The notes beneath the pieces were generated by a model. That model did no database searches. It saw only the letters and a program-made list of their open reading frames with translations, and was not told where the DNA came from. A DNA stretch of 64,000 nucleotides from Alteromonas hispanica (lineage in GTDB: Bacteria > Pseudomonadota > Gammaproteobacteria > Enterobacterales > Alteromonadaceae), in NCBI RefSeq assembly GCF_010500915.1, contig NZ_JAAAWP010000001.1, positions 645,486 through 709,485 of the forward strand, read 5' to 3'. Below are positions 1 to 10,362 of this stretch, one piece after another (the stretch's first letter is position 1; each line of letters opens with the position of its first letter). The translations under genes were made by a program, and so were the position numbers.

Positions 1-777
1 ACCATCTTCAGTAGCAGCGGCCCTACCCACTGTTTCAATAGCTTCTGCATCGGCTTTAGCAACCTGAATTATCGCTTCGGCTTCACCTTGGGCTTTTAGA
101 ATTTGCTCTTCTTTCTCGGCTTGAGCTGCTAATACAATAGATTGCTTCTCACCTTCTGCGCGGTTGATAGCTGCTTGCCTGTCACCTTCCGACTCTAAGA
201 TTTGTGCTCTTTTAAGACGCTCGGCTTTCATTTGCTGTTCCATGGCATCAAGAACAGAGTTTGGCGGATTGATATCTTTTAATTCGTAACGTAGCACCTG
301 AACACCCCAGGGCGCTGCGGCGTCGTTAAGTGCAGACACAATATTAGTGTTTAATAAATCTCGCTCTTCAAAAGTTTTATCTAGCTCCATTTTACCCAGC
401 TCTGAACGCATAGTGGTTTGAGCTAATTGCTTTACTGCGAAGGTATAATTTTCTACGCCATAGGTAGCTTTGTAAGGATCGACCACGCGAAAATAAAGTA
501 CACCGTCTACCGACAGCGTAATATTGTCTTTAGTAATGGCAGATTGTTCAGGAACGTCTTCGGCCTGCTCTTTTAAAGAGCGGTCTGCGGCAACCGTGTC
601 GATAAATGGCACGATAAAGTTAAGCCCAGCTTCAAGAGTGGTATTGTACTTCCCAAAACGAGAGATAATGTAGGCTCTGTTTTGCGGTACAAACTTCACC
701 GATGACTTGAGTAAAACCACCACAAGGATGAGTAAAAATGCCTGGTAGGAGAACAAGTAATTGAATACAACGTCCAT
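1..777 (-). CDS. SPFH/Band 7 membrane protein, QmcA-like (3' end outside window)
   Basis: Reading the minus strand from the ATG at 777 gives 259 open codons that run off the window edge. Residues 5-25 form one hydrophobic N-terminal segment, followed by a typical stomatin/QmcA stretch (VPQNRAYIISRFGKY, then a Band 7 core with PWGVQVLRYELKDINPP). The visible end is an Ala/Glu/Lys-rich coiled coil with repeated AEGE/AQGEAEA units. Family knowledge: such proteins form oligomeric membrane scaffolds that often work with FtsH or NfeD-like partners; no partner is visible here. The start is supported by GAGGGA about eight bases upstream. The exact subfamily cannot be settled without the C-terminus. 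Confidence 0.85.
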   Translation of the reverse strand, partial: MDVVFNYLFSYQAFLLILVVVLLKSSVKFVPQNRAYIISRFGKYNTTLEAGLNFIVPFIDTVAADRSLKEQAEDVPEQSAITKDNITLSVDGVLYFRVVDPYKATYGVENYTFAVKQLAQTTMRSELGKMELDKTFEERDLLNTNIVSALNDAAAPWGVQVLRYELKDINPPNSVLDAMEQQMKAERLKRAQILESEGDRQAAINRAEGEKQSIVLAAQAEKEEQILKAQGEAEAIIQVAKADAEAIETVGRAAATEDG

Positions 778-1043
778 ATTTAAATTCCCTCAATGTATAC
801 ATTAGCTATTTAACTGAGCTAATTGTTTTTATTATTAAAATAAGAAATGAAGCACTATTCAAGCTGTGCTTTATAGTAGTTTTTGCTTTAACAAGTTATA
901 CCACAGAAAAGGCGAAGTGTGATAACCATACTCCACTCGCTTCCGTTTGTGGAACGAGCTCAAGTTGGTGTTTAAGAGAGTAAGTTAGAGCATTAGCGAG
1001 TCAAGTAACTAAAACTCAACAGAAAGGAGCTTCCGTTTGTTCC

Positions 1044-2381
1044 TTATGCCTGCTTCCTCGTTGGCGAGCTGCCTATAATAACTTCCTGCTGAGCCAAGGT
1101 TACAAATTTTTTCAGCGGAACTGCTTTTGAGAACAAATATCCTTGCCCATCGGTAATACCAATGTCTCTTAAGATATGTAGCTGCTCAACGGTTTCAACG
1201 CCTTCTGCAACCACCTTACAACCTTTAGCCTCTCCGATAATTTTAACAGCTTCTATTATCGCTCGGTTTACGCCTGCTTCCTCTAATTCCATAACAAACG
1301 CTTTATCAATTTTAAGCGCATCGAGATGCAGGTCACGTATATAAGCTAAGTTAGAATATCCCTTGCCAAAATCGTCAACAGATATAGAAATATCTAGGCT
1401 TCGTAATTCATCTAATTGCTTTTTAACCATTAATGAGTTTGAGAGCGCGATATCTTCTGTTAACTCAAGCTCTAATCGAGACATGGGAATATCGTAAGAC
1501 TTACTGAGCATGTGTAACGTAGGAATAAGTTGATTATCGTAAAGCTGCGTTGGCGATATATTCACCGATAGAGAAAGCTGAAGTTTCAATGCCTCAAACT
1601 CCGCCAGTGTTCTAAACGCTTGCTCGAGAGTCCAATAACCCAACTCATTCATCATGTTATAAGATTCAGCAGCTTCGATAAGCGGCCCGGGAAATAGCAC
1701 ACCATCAAGAGGATGGTTCCATCTGAGAAGACACTCAGCGCCCACAACTTGCAAGGTTTGTAAGTCTACTTTTGGCTGGTAATACAGTTCTAATTCGTTT
1801 TGGGATAGCGCACGCTTTAAGTCTGCTTTTAACGCAAGACTTCTTCCCGTGTCAGCTTTATCTTTTAATGCGAGTGAAAAGTAGTTTTCGTATTTGTTCT
1901 CTTTGGCTTGTTTTAATGCGGCCTCAGCACGAGAGACAAATGCAGTGATATCAAAACGCGGCGTATCAACTTCACTGTTTACCCAATGTGTGTCGTTGCT
2001 GCACACCACGCCCACATTAAAATCTGCCATAAATGCATTATCTTCGTAATGCATGGGTACTTTGAAGTGCTCTACAAGGTAATCGAATGAATAACGAAGC
2101 GACGCCTCATTACTAACATTTGGGAACACAACCCCAAAAACATCACCGCTTATTCGGCCAATAGACACATCTTTGCCAAACAGCGATTGGATCCTATTCG
2201 CTATCTCAAGAAGAAACTGGTCGCCTACTGTGATCCCCAAACTAGTAGTTACATCAGAAAACCTCACAACATCAACGAGCATTAACGACAGCTCTGAACA
2301 CTGTGAAGCGACTTTGGATACACTATCTATAAATGCGAATCTATTTGGGATAGTGGCCAGTGAAGTATGGGTTCGACTCAT
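1044..2381 (-). CDS. Degenerate GGDEF plus EAL protein, probable c-di-GMP phosphodiesterase
   Basis: The 445-residue protein has an N-terminal GGDEF-like domain (about residues 10-170) and a C-terminal EAL domain (about 190-435), with no membrane segment or obvious sensor. The GGDEF signature is SGDVF at 78-82, so diguanylate cyclase activity is unlikely. The EAL signature reads ECL at 216-218, keeping the metal-binding glutamate. The other expected residues are present: the Asn in SVNISP, the Glu in LELTED, DDFGKGYS, the Lys and Asp in LKIDKAF, VAEGVET and the Gln in DGQGYLF. I infer a cytoplasmic enzyme that hydrolyses c-di-GMP, with the GGDEF part perhaps a GTP-binding regulator. AAGGAA supports the start. 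The gene stands alone. Confidence 0.85.
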   Translation of the reverse strand: MSRTHTSLATIPNRFAFIDSVSKVASQCSELSLMLVDVVRFSDVTTSLGITVGDQFLLEIANRIQSLFGKDVSIGRISGDVFGVVFPNVSNEASLRYSFDYLVEHFKVPMHYEDNAFMADFNVGVVCSNDTHWVNSEVDTPRFDITAFVSRAEAALKQAKENKYENYFSLALKDKADTGRSLALKADLKRALSQNELELYYQPKVDLQTLQVVGAECLLRWNHPLDGVLFPGPLIEAAESYNMMNELGYWTLEQAFRTLAEFEALKLQLSLSVNISPTQLYDNQLIPTLHMLSKSYDIPMSRLELELTEDIALSNSLMVKKQLDELRSLDISISVDDFGKGYSNLAYIRDLHLDALKIDKAFVMELEEAGVNRAIIEAVKIIGEAKGCKVVAEGVETVEQLHILRDIGITDGQGYLFSKAVPLKKFVTLAQQEVIIGSSPTRKQA

Positions 2382-2600
2382 GAAGTTTCCTTGCGCTCAA
2401 TGGCAACGAAGTACTAATACAAACTGCTTCTATAGAAACACTGCGCAACGTTTGTAGCAATGCCACTAACGTATAAATAAGCATACGAGGTTATACTTAC
2501 GTATAGCTTATGAATACTTTATTCCATATCTGCGCGAAGTTGCGCCCTCTCTCGGTCACCCGATATCTATGAGTGTAGTCTAATTACCGACTACGAATAT

Positions 2601-2638
2601 AAAAAAAGCCCGAAAATAATAACATTTTCGGGCTTTTT
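2601..2638 (-). terminator. Bidirectional Rho-independent terminator after glgP
   Basis: A 10-bp GC/AT stem (GCCCGAAAAT with ATTTTCGGGC, six-base loop) is flanked by an A-run on one side and a T-run on the other. It lies 17 bases past the glgP stop codon and reads as a terminator in that direction. Confidence 0.85.
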
Positions 2639-2654
2639 CGATGATGTATTGCGA

Positions 2655-5132
2655 TTAGCCTTCGATCTTACACGGTGAAAGCTTCCATACACGCTCTACG
2701 TAATCTCTTATTGAGCGATCTGAGGTAAATTTACCCATTTTCGCCGTATTGATAATGGCCATTTCAGCCCAACGCTCTTTATCTCTATAGGCGGCGTCTA
2801 CTAGAGTTTGTGCATCAGAATAAGCTCTAAAGTCAGCCAACACCATGTACGGGTCGCCGTGATCTAGAAGGCTTTGCTTAATAGAAACTAGTGCACCTGG
2901 CTTACCGGGTGTGAAGTAGTCTGTTTCTAACCAGTCAAGAACCGCTTTTATCTCTGCATCTTTGTAGTAGTAGTCGTCAGGGTTATAACCCGCAGCTTTA
3001 CGCTCATTCACTTCTTCAACAGTTAAACCAAAGATAAAGATGTTTTCATCGCCTACTTCTTCAGCAATTTCAACGTTCGCGCCGTCTAATGTACCAATTG
3101 TCACCGCACCGTTAAGCGCAAGCTTCATGTTACCTGTACCAGAGGCTTCTTTACCCGCCGTACTAATTTGCTCAGACACATCTGCAGCCGGAATCATCTT
3201 CTCTGCCAACGAAACGCGGTAGTTCGGTAAAAACGCCACTTTAAGCTTGTCGTTTACACGCGGATCGTTATTTATCTTTTCAGCCACTTTGTTGATGGCA
3301 TAAATGATATCTTTTGCCAGCTTGTAGCCCGGAGCCGCTTTCGCACCAAAGATAAACACGCGAGGATGCATGTCATAATCTGGGTTTTCTAAGATTCGAC
3401 GGTATAGAGCCATGATATAAAGAAGCGCTAGATGCTGTCGCTTGTACTCGTGCAGACGTTTAATTTGCACATCAAAAATAGCATTTACGTCAACTTCGAT
3501 ATCCAAAGACTTGCGAATTTCCTCTGCCAATAACTCTTTGTTCTCTAGCTTCACTTTCATGAACTGCTTTTGGAACGTTTTGTTTTTGGCAAACTTAGCT
3601 AAACCTTGAAGTTTATCTAAGTCCGTCGGCCAGTCATCACCAATCTTCTTGTCGATAAGCTTTGAAAGTTTTGGGTTACACGCTTTCAACCAACGACGTG
3701 GCGTAATACCGTTTGTCACGTTAGTTAACTTACCTGGATAAAGCTCATCAAACTCTGGGAAAAGAGAAGACTTGACTAGGCGAGAGTGCATTTCTGCCAC
3801 GCCGTTAACCGCAAACGAACCGATAACCGATAGGTTACCCATGCGTACCATCTTCTCACTGCCCTCTTCAATAATCGACAGCTTCGCTTTCATGGCATTG
3901 TCGCCAGGCCATTGCTTATCAACTTCAGCCATAAAGCGATGGTTAATTTCGTAAATAATTTCTAAGTGACGCGGAAGGATTTTCTCAATCATTCGTGCAG
4001 GCCACTTTTCTAGTGCTTCAGGAAGCAAAGTATGGTTTGTGTAGGCGAATACTTTAGTACAAATTGCCCACGCGTCGTCCCAATTAAGTTCGGCGCGATC
4101 CACAAGAATACGCATTAATTCAGGGATTGAAATGGCTGGGTGAGTATCGTTAAGCTGAATAACAACTTGATCAGCAAAGCGGCTCCAGTCATCTCCATGC
4201 GCGCGCTTATAACGGCGAATGATGTCTTTTAGTGAGCATGAGCTGAAGAAGTATTGTTGAATAAGACGAAGCTCTTTACCGGCTTCGGTTTCATCATTCG
4301 GATACAATACTTTAGAGATAGTTTCTGCTTGCACGTTTTCACGTTGTGCATCTACATAACCACCCGCGTTGAATACATCCCAGTTAAAGTAACCTGATGC
4401 TTCAGACTGCCACAAACGCAATACGTTAACGGTTTTACCTTCGTAACCAACAACCGGAATATCCCATGGCACACCCTTAACAATCGAACCAGGGTGCCAC
4501 TCTTTTACTACACGTCCGTTTTCACCGTATTTAGTTTCTACGTAACCGTATAGTGAAATTTCTTGAGTAGATTCTGGGCGACAAATTTCCCATGGATTGC
4601 CGTAATCCCGCCAGCTATCAGGACGCTCAATTTGCGCGCCACTCTTAATTTCCTGACGAAACAGACCGTGCTCGTAGTGAATACCATAGCCAATTGCCGG
4701 CATTTCCATCGTTGCGAGTGAGTCGATAAAGCACGCTGCCAAACGGCCTAAACCACCGTTACCTAGGGCCATATCCGGCTCTTCTTCCAGCACGTCTGAA
4801 ATTTCTACACCCAGCTCTTTTAATGCTTCGCTTGCAACTTCAAACAGACCAAAGTTTTGCAGGTTGTTCGATAGCAAACGCCCCATTAAAAACTCAGCAG
4901 AGAAATAATGTACTGCACGCGTGTCGTTTAAATAGTGAGACTTTTGAGTTTTACGCAGCCCCTCTAATACTTGTTGCTGCATAGCGGCACACGTTGCTTT
5001 CCACCATGCGTGGTTGTTTGCTTTGTTTTCGTCGGTACCCAACGAACAATGAAGATGGTTTATGACCGCAGCCTTAAACTCAGACTTGTCAATTTTTTGA
5101 GAGGTTTGCGTCTTTGCCGCTTTTGCATTCAT
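2655..5132 (-). CDS. glgP: Glycogen/maltodextrin phosphorylase
   Basis: This cytoplasmic PLP enzyme releases glucose-1-phosphate from alpha-1,4-glucans using phosphate. The protein is 825 residues, the usual bacterial length (E. coli GlgP 815). It carries the family core from [13 protein letters not shown] and [14 protein letters not shown] to the PLP-lysine motif GTGNMK near residue 670, followed by [13 protein letters not shown] chose the ATG at 5132; an in-frame GTG four codons earlier is possible, but it falls inside the AAGAGTGAGA region that looks like the ribosome-binding site. The next gene upstream is pgm, which interconverts the product to glucose-6-phosphate. A separate terminator lies between them, so co-transcription is not certain. 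glgA, glgB and glgC are not in the window. Confidence 0.93.
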   Translation of the reverse strand: MNAKAAKTQTSQKIDKSEFKAAVINHLHCSLGTDENKANNHAWWKATCAAMQQQVLEGLRKTQKSHYLNDTRAVHYFSAEFLMGRLLSNNLQNFGLFEVASEALKELGVEISDVLEEEPDMALGNGGLGRLAACFIDSLATMEMPAIGYGIHYEHGLFRQEIKSGAQIERPDSWRDYGNPWEICRPESTQEISLYGYVETKYGENGRVVKEWHPGSIVKGVPWDIPVVGYEGKTVNVLRLWQSEASGYFNWDVFNAGGYVDAQRENVQAETISKVLYPNDETEAGKELRLIQQYFFSSCSLKDIIRRYKRAHGDDWSRFADQVVIQLNDTHPAISIPELMRILVDRAELNWDDAWAICTKVFAYTNHTLLPEALEKWPARMIEKILPRHLEIIYEINHRFMAEVDKQWPGDNAMKAKLSIIEEGSEKMVRMGNLSVIGSFAVNGVAEMHSRLVKSSLFPEFDELYPGKLTNVTNGITPRRWLKACNPKLSKLIDKKIGDDWPTDLDKLQGLAKFAKNKTFQKQFMKVKLENKELLAEEIRKSLDIEVDVNAIFDVQIKRLHEYKRQHLALLYIMALYRRILENPDYDMHPRVFIFGAKAAPGYKLAKDIIYAINKVAEKINNDPRVNDKLKVAFLPNYRVSLAEKMIPAADVSEQISTAGKEASGTGNMKLALNGAVTIGTLDGANVEIAEEVGDENIFIFGLTVEEVNERKAAGYNPDDYYYKDAEIKAVLDWLETDYFTPGKPGALVSIKQSLLDHGDPYMVLADFRAYSDAQTLVDAAYRDKERWAEMAIINTAKMGKFTSDRSIRDYVERVWKLSPCKIEG

Positions 5133-5267
5133 ATTGCGTCTCACTCTTAGGTTAAACGGTGCTCATGCACCCTCTAAAACGTAATTTAATTACAGCTTAC
5201 GTCAATAATATGACAGTAATATATCAATACTTAAACGATTATGTTGTTATTATTTTGTAAACAAAAC

Positions 5268-5307
5268 AAAAAAACGCATGAATTCGTATGCATTCATGCG
5301 TTTTTTA
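5268..5307 (-). terminator. Bidirectional terminator between pgm and glgP
   Basis: A long stem (AAAAAACGCATGAAT with ATTCATGCGTTTTTT) encloses a short loop and ends in runs of T on both strands. It begins about 46 bases after the pgm stop and should separate pgm from glgP transcription. Confidence 0.85.
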
Positions 5308-5353
5308 ACATTTAAATTACATTTAAAGCTAAAAGCAGTTTAATTTTTAATCG

Positions 5354-7006
5354 CTAGCCGATAATTTTACCCACTAACGCTTCGGCCTCCTCAATTAAGT
5401 TCTGTAAGTGAGTTTCACCTTTAAAGCTTTCTGCGTATATTTTGTATATTTGCTCGGTACCAGAAGGACGCGCAGCGAACCAGCCATTTTCAGTCGATAC
5501 TTTCACACCACCAATAGCTGCGTTATTACCGGGTGCGTGAGTTTGTATGGATACAATGGGCTCTCCCGCCAGCATATCGTTGGTTACAACAGAGGCATCC
5601 ATTGCCGATAGTTTTTGTTTTTGCTCTAGGGTGGCGGCAACATCGACACGGTTATAAACGGGAGCAGAGAATTGTTCTGTTAAAGCAATATAGTGCTCGC
5701 CTGGATCTTTACCCGTTACCGCTAAAATTTCAGCGGCGAGTAAGCAAAGAATGAAGCCATCTTTGTCAGTTGCCCAAGTGTCACCATTTCTCTCTAGAAA
5801 AATGCCTCCGGCACTTTCTTCGCCCGCAAAGCCAATGTGGCTATTGGCTAGTCCGTCTACAAACCACTTAAAGCCAACAGGCATTTCTGCCAACGGTCTG
5901 CCTAAACTTTTCGCTACGCGGTCAATCATGCTGCTAGATACTAAGGTTTTGCCTATTTTAAGAGAAGCTGGCCACTCGGTGCGGTGGGTGTATAAATAAT
6001 TAATGGCCACAGCAAGGTAATGATTGGGGTTCATCAGCCCTACGCTTTTACACACAATGCCGTGTCTGTCGAAGTCTGGATCGTTGCCCCACGCTAAATC
6101 GAAGTTATCTTTTAGTTCAATAAGTCCAGCCATGGCGTAAGCAGAAGAGCAGTCCATGCGTAGCTTGCCGTCTTTATCTCTTCGCATAAAACCAAACTGG
6201 GGGTCTACACTGTCGTTGACCACTTCAATTTTGATACCGTATTTTTCGCTTATACGCGACCAATAGCCTATGCCTGCCCCGCCGAGCGGGTCTGTACCCA
6301 ACGTTAGGTTTGCTTTAGCAATCGCTTCCATATCGATAACCTTCGCTAAGTCATCAATATAGGGTTCCATGAAGTCTTCTTCGCGAACAAGCTTGCGCTC
6401 GCGGGCATTTAAAATATCAATTCTTTTAACGTCTTTGTTGCCATCGGCAATAAGCGCATTGGCTCTGTCTTGGATGAGTTTGGTCACATCGCTGTCGGCT
6501 GGACCGCCGTGGGGAGGATTATATTTAAATCCACCATCTGAAGGCGGGTTGTGTGATGGCGTAATTACAATGCCGTCAGCCTGATGTTCCGTGTTATCTC
6601 GGTTATAGCGTATTATAGTGCGAGAAATAACCGGCGTTGGTGTATAGCCCAAGCTTGCATTATCACTTCGTTGAACAACAACATCGACACCATTGGCGCA
6701 AAGCACTTCTATTGCAGTCACCATAGCGGGTTCAGAAAGTGCATGGGTGTCTTTCCCTATATATAAAGGCCCCGTTATTCCCTCTTGCTGTCTGTACTCA
6801 ACCAACGCTTGGCATATGGCACTGATATGGGTATCGGTAAAAGTACAGTTTGACGCTGTACCTCTATGGCCAGACGTACCGAAAGATACGCCCTGACCTG
6901 CCTCGCGAATATCAGGTTTAAAGCTATAGTACTGACTTACCAGTTGCGCAACGTTAATAAGTTGCTCTTTTGCCGCAGGCTGTCCAGCTTGAGGGTGTAA
7001 TGCCAT
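5354..7006 (-). CDS. pgm: Phosphoglucomutase, alpha-D-glucose phosphate-specific
   Basis: It interconverts glucose-1-phosphate and glucose-6-phosphate in the cytoplasm. The 550-residue protein matches the bacterial Pgm family throughout: substrate loop GTSGHRGT at 43-50, the phosphoserine loop [11 protein letters not shown] with Ser151, the metal loop DPDFDRHG, the sugar loop GEESAGG and the C-terminal phosphate-binding [14 protein letters not shown]. The catalytic loop has TPSHNP where many relatives have TASHNP. An AGGA motif ten bases upstream supports the start. It follows seqA by 28 bases on the same strand, the order seen in E. coli (seqA-pgm), so the two are probably co-transcribed and linked to glgP by metabolism. 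Confidence 0.95.
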   Translation of the reverse strand: MALHPQAGQPAAKEQLINVAQLVSQYYSFKPDIREAGQGVSFGTSGHRGTASNCTFTDTHISAICQALVEYRQQEGITGPLYIGKDTHALSEPAMVTAIEVLCANGVDVVVQRSDNASLGYTPTPVISRTIIRYNRDNTEHQADGIVITPSHNPPSDGGFKYNPPHGGPADSDVTKLIQDRANALIADGNKDVKRIDILNARERKLVREEDFMEPYIDDLAKVIDMEAIAKANLTLGTDPLGGAGIGYWSRISEKYGIKIEVVNDSVDPQFGFMRRDKDGKLRMDCSSAYAMAGLIELKDNFDLAWGNDPDFDRHGIVCKSVGLMNPNHYLAVAINYLYTHRTEWPASLKIGKTLVSSSMIDRVAKSLGRPLAEMPVGFKWFVDGLANSHIGFAGEESAGGIFLERNGDTWATDKDGFILCLLAAEILAVTGKDPGEHYIALTEQFSAPVYNRVDVAATLEQKQKLSAMDASVVTNDMLAGEPIVSIQTHAPGNNAAIGGVKVSTENGWFAARPSGTEQIYKIYAESFKGETHLQNLIEEAEALVGKIIG

Positions 7007-7034
7007 GTTTTAGTCCTTTATGATATAGGGTCGA

Positions 7035-7898
7035 TTATTTGCCTTCAGAAGAGAAACGAGAGATCACGCTGTCGATAACTTCTGGTGAATAGCCTAACTG
7101 ACGCAAGACCTGTTCCAACATACTCACTTTTTTAGCGGTGTTGTTATTGGTTACTACCCAATAAGAACTGTCTGGTATCGCTTTGGGATTGGTGCTACTG
7201 CCATTCTCGAGCAAGGCTTCTTTGCTTGTTGCGAAATAGGTTCTATTTTTGCCCTTAATTGATTCTACGCGCTCGAAGCTATCTGCATTAAGTTTGTGCG
7301 CTGCACTTAAAACGAACAAGAATTGATCTACTCGTTTTGTGAATGTAGACAATGCGCTTTTAGATACCAGAGTTAAAATATCGTTTTTATCATGAGCTTG
7401 TGCAGCGCTGCTTGCTTCACTATCGGCATTCTTGTTAACTGGTGCTGCAGATGTTACCGCTGCTTTTGCCGAGGCTGCCTTTTTCACCGGAGATTGCTTC
7501 GCTCTGCTCGTTGAAGAGGAGGTTACTGACGTGCTAGTGCTCGCATCATCTTGAGCTGCGCCTGCAGTCGATTTACGTTGTCTGGTTACTGTGGCTTTTT
7601 CGGTAGCCGTATTTGAGATGGCGGTTGCAGAAGGCACTTGTTTTTGAGTTGTTGATACTTCTGCCTTTTTATCCGCGTCAGCGCTTTGCGAAGCACTCGC
7701 ATTCTTTGCTGAACTGCTTGCTGAGCTGTTTGCTGTATTGTTTACCAAAGATGCCGCTGGCGTTTTAACACTGTGCAGTGCTGCCCCGTCTTCGGGTAAC
7801 AGTAAACGTCTTAAAATTTGCGATGCACTCTCACCAATATGCTTTGTTTGACTGGCGATAAAGGCATATAAATCATCATCTATTTCAATGCTTTTCAT
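7035..7898 (-). CDS. seqA: Replication initiation regulator SeqA with a long linker
   Basis: SeqA binds hemimethylated GATC sites, sequesters oriC and delays re-initiation. Residues 1-37 are the multimerisation domain (MKSIEIDDDLYAFIASQTKH, IGESASQILRRLL). Residues about 169-287 are the DNA-binding domain, with the NGSSTNPKAIP and TNNNTAKK loops that correspond to the E. coli GATC-contacting loop. Between them lies about 130 residues of Ser/Ala/Thr/Lys-rich low-complexity sequence, making 287 residues against 181 in E. coli. I moved the start to the ATG at 7898, where GGAAG stands seven bases upstream; the upstream in-frame extension has no family similarity. pgm follows, as in E. coli, but the usual ybfF hydrolase is absent. 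Confidence 0.93.
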   Translation of the reverse strand: MKSIEIDDDLYAFIASQTKHIGESASQILRRLLLPEDGAALHSVKTPAASLVNNTANSSASSSAKNASASQSADADKKAEVSTTQKQVPSATAISNTATEKATVTRQRKSTAGAAQDDASTSTSVTSSSTSRAKQSPVKKAASAKAAVTSAAPVNKNADSEASSAAQAHDKNDILTLVSKSALSTFTKRVDQFLFVLSAAHKLNADSFERVESIKGKNRTYFATSKEALLENGSSTNPKAIPDSSYWVVTNNNTAKKVSMLEQVLRQLGYSPEVIDSVISRFSSEGK

Positions 7899-7923
7899 AA
7901 CTACTTCCTTTTTTAGATGCACC

Positions 7924-7929
7924 ATTATA
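7924..7929 (-). promoter_or_regulatory. Probable seqA -10 element
   Basis: On the minus strand this hexamer is a perfect TATAAT, 26 bases upstream of the seqA start codon. No good -35 hexamer lies at 16-18 bases, so the call rests on the -10 match and its position. Confidence 0.45.
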
Positions 7930-8209
7930 GACAACCCAGAATAACTACGCAGCACAAAATGCCACTTAATATGTAAGCAGCCAAGTAATGAGCAAATATA
8001 CTTGGGTATTAAAGTACAGCAGAATCTACCATGCCGACATTGCTAGAATTAAGTTGTGCAGCTTTTAATAGACTGAACTAAAAAACAATTCTGGTTCATT
8101 TATGCGAATGCAACGACAACAAAGCGCCCCAAAAAGTAATAAGAAGCTACAACAGCACTATTGCGCTTTAATGAAGGCAGGCGCGTAACAGTAAATAATA
8201 GCTGCAATT
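7930..8209. other. Divergent spacer between seqA and the MoxR gene
   Basis: The seqA-moxR spacer (7899-8209, 311 bases) is A/T-rich. Apart from the seqA -10 box I see no gene, strong promoter or repeat in it. An open frame on the minus strand at 8158-8421 lies mostly over the MoxR gene and has no family similarity. Confidence 0.5.
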
Positions 8210-9238
8210 ATGTGCTTTAATTCAAGCATGTTTGATGAAGCAGGCAATCCACAACAATTAACCTTAAGTGATAATGCAATGCGTTTAGATATTGAAGAAA
8301 TTTTACAGGCTTTAGGTGAAAAAATAATTGGCAAACAGCACCAACTCAAGCTGGCGCTTACCTGTTTGCTCTCAAACGGCCACCTGCTTATTGAGGATTT
8401 ACCAGGCATGGGGAAAACCACCCTATCTCATGCGCTTTCCCAAGTATTCGGGTTACAATATTCGCGCATTCAGTTCACTTCAGACTTGCTTCCTTCCGAC
8501 ATGCTGGGTGTTAATATTTTCCACACTGGCGAGGCCGATACCGATAAACAATTTACTTTTCGCCACGGCCCTATTTTTAGTCAAGTGGTGCTGGCCGACG
8601 AGCTAAACAGAGCAAGTCCTAAAACCCAGAGTGCCTTACTTGAAGCTATGGAAGAGCGCCAGGTCAGTATAGATGGCACGACTCACTCTCTGCCCTCGCC
8701 TTTTTTCGTTATAGCGACTCAAAACCCAAGTTCTCAGTCGGGCACATATCCGCTGCCAGAATCTCAGCTCGACAGGTTTTTCATGCGTATATCGTTAGGT
8801 TACCCAGAGTGGGATGCCGAAAAAGCTATGCTGAAACAATCTAATGCCTCAACCGCACTTTCACAGATATTAGATGAAGGGAGTCTTACGGCGCTTCAAA
8901 AAAGCGTTGATGACGTGCACGCCAGTGATGCGCTTATCAATTACATTTTGATGCTGGTTAATGAAAGTAGAAGTAACAGCGCTTACCCCAACCCGCTCTC
9001 GCCACGAGCCAGTAGAGCGCTTTTGCAAGGAGCAAAAGCCTGGGCCTTTATTTCCAACAAGGCGTTTGCCACCCCAGATGATGTGCAAGCGGTATTTACG
9101 GCCATTACCGCTCACAGACTAACGTCATCATCACAGCATCAAGGCACTGGTTTTGATAACAGCACTTACGCGAGAGAGTCTGCTGGCGAAACGCTCAGTA
9201 AAAAACTGCTTGAAAGCATCGATCCTCTGGCGGCTTAA
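8210..9238 (+). CDS. MoxR-family AAA+ ATPase
   Basis: The 342-residue protein has Walker A PGMGKTT at 65-71, Walker B with DE at 130-131 followed by LNRA, sensor motif ATQNP and an arginine-finger region LPESQLDRFFMRI, all typical of MoxR ATPases. These act as chaperones for partner proteins, classically metal-containing or envelope proteins. It heads a three-gene unit with DUF58 and membrane transglutaminase proteins, a widely conserved arrangement whose function is poorly known. The start is uncertain: ATG codons at 8210, 8228 and 8279 are all in frame and none has a strong ribosome-binding site. Confidence 0.9.
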   Translation: MCFNSSMFDEAGNPQQLTLSDNAMRLDIEEILQALGEKIIGKQHQLKLALTCLLSNGHLLIEDLPGMGKTTLSHALSQVFGLQYSRIQFTSDLLPSDMLGVNIFHTGEADTDKQFTFRHGPIFSQVVLADELNRASPKTQSALLEAMEERQVSIDGTTHSLPSPFFVIATQNPSSQSGTYPLPESQLDRFFMRISLGYPEWDAEKAMLKQSNASTALSQILDEGSLTALQKSVDDVHASDALINYILMLVNESRSNSAYPNPLSPRASRALLQGAKAWAFISNKAFATPDDVQAVFTAITAHRLTSSSQHQGTGFDNSTYARESAGETLSKKLLESIDPLAA

Positions 9239-9261
9239 TAAGGTGAGTAAGGTTAATAACG

Positions 9262-10362
9262 GTGTCTAACGCGGCGAAGCACGAATTCAAGCAAAAGCAA
9301 AATACGAGTATAAGAGCACGGCTTTCTCATCGTAGGAAAGCAATCTTATCAACAATGCTTTCAAGATGGTTAGATAAGCGAATTCCGCCAGCCTCACAGC
9401 ACAGCCTTACCTTGAATTCCATTTTTGTATTACCCACTGGCTTTGGCTGGTCGTTTATTATTATGGCGCTTTGTCTGTTTTTATTGGGCACGAATTATCA
9501 AAACAATCTTATGGTATTGCTGAGCTATATTTTACTGAGTGTGATGCTTCTTACGCTATTTTACACTCATCAAAACTTTGCCCGCTTGGCGGTAAAATCC
9601 CAGCCAATAGCCCCTTTTCATTGCCATCAAACAGGTACATTTCAGCTTGCGGTCATTAAGCATCACGCGCAGCAAGACAAACCGTGCAAAGGTAATTTAG
9701 TTGCAAGGTGGTTTGACACAAAAGAGCAAGTGTCTTTTATTCTTAACGCCGAAGAAAAATCTCAACAGCGGCTCTCAGTACCCATTAAAAGAAGCAAAAG
9801 GGGTAAATATCCACTACCTAGACTTACCCTTGCCTGCGATTTTCCACTGGGTTTGTTTAAATGCTGGACACATCTCGACTTTGATGCAGATATATTGGTT
9901 TACCCTCAACCACTGCAAGATGAGGCAATACAAGTCGCCTTACCTTTTGATGAGTCGGAGCAAAGTAAAAACGATACAACAACCTCTAGCCATAGCAGTA
10001 CAGACTTTCATAGCCTGAGTGACTATAAAGCAGGAGAGCCGCTCAACCGGGTGGTCTGGAAGCAAGTTGCTAAAAGCGGTGACTGGGTAGTTAAACAGTT
10101 TTCAGATCCTATTAACGAAAAATATTATCTTTCTGTAGATAACCAAATAGACGTTGAGCGGGCTATCAGTATTCTCACCCATCATGTTATTGAGCAGAGT
10201 AAAAATGGTAATCAGTTTGGCTTGCAGTATCGCTCTATCGATATTAGCCCCCATTATGGAGACAGCCATACTCACCAATGCTTAAAAGCACTGTCACTTC
10301 TGAATTTACCACAGCGCACCTATCCAAATGACGCCTTCTCAGCAGAGGCAGCGTCATCGTGA
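9262..10362 (+). CDS. DUF58 membrane-anchored protein
   Basis: The 366-residue protein has two adjacent hydrophobic segments at about 60-76 and 82-100, then a soluble region ending in the DUF58 signature (YKAGEPLNRVVWKQVAKSG, then WVVKQF). The start is GTG with AAGG nine bases upstream. It lies 23 bases after the MoxR gene, and its stop overlaps the next start by four bases (GTGA), so the three genes are translationally coupled. DUF58 proteins are regular MoxR partners and are thought to contain a von Willebrand-like fold; the biochemical role is unknown. Confidence 0.88.
   Translation: MSNAAKHEFKQKQNTSIRARLSHRRKAILSTMLSRWLDKRIPPASQHSLTLNSIFVLPTGFGWSFIIMALCLFLLGTNYQNNLMVLLSYILLSVMLLTLFYTHQNFARLAVKSQPIAPFHCHQTGTFQLAVIKHHAQQDKPCKGNLVARWFDTKEQVSFILNAEEKSQQRLSVPIKRSKRGKYPLPRLTLACDFPLGLFKCWTHLDFDADILVYPQPLQDEAIQVALPFDESEQSKNDTTTSSHSSTDFHSLSDYKAGEPLNRVVWKQVAKSGDWVVKQFSDPINEKYYLSVDNQIDVERAISILTHHVIEQSKNGNQFGLQYRSIDISPHYGDSHTHQCLKALSLLNLPQRTYPNDAFSAEAASS

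Noticed and set aside
8158..8421. Minus-strand frame over the start of the MoxR gene.
   Set aside because: Its sequence has no family similarity and it is antisense to well-conserved MoxR codons.
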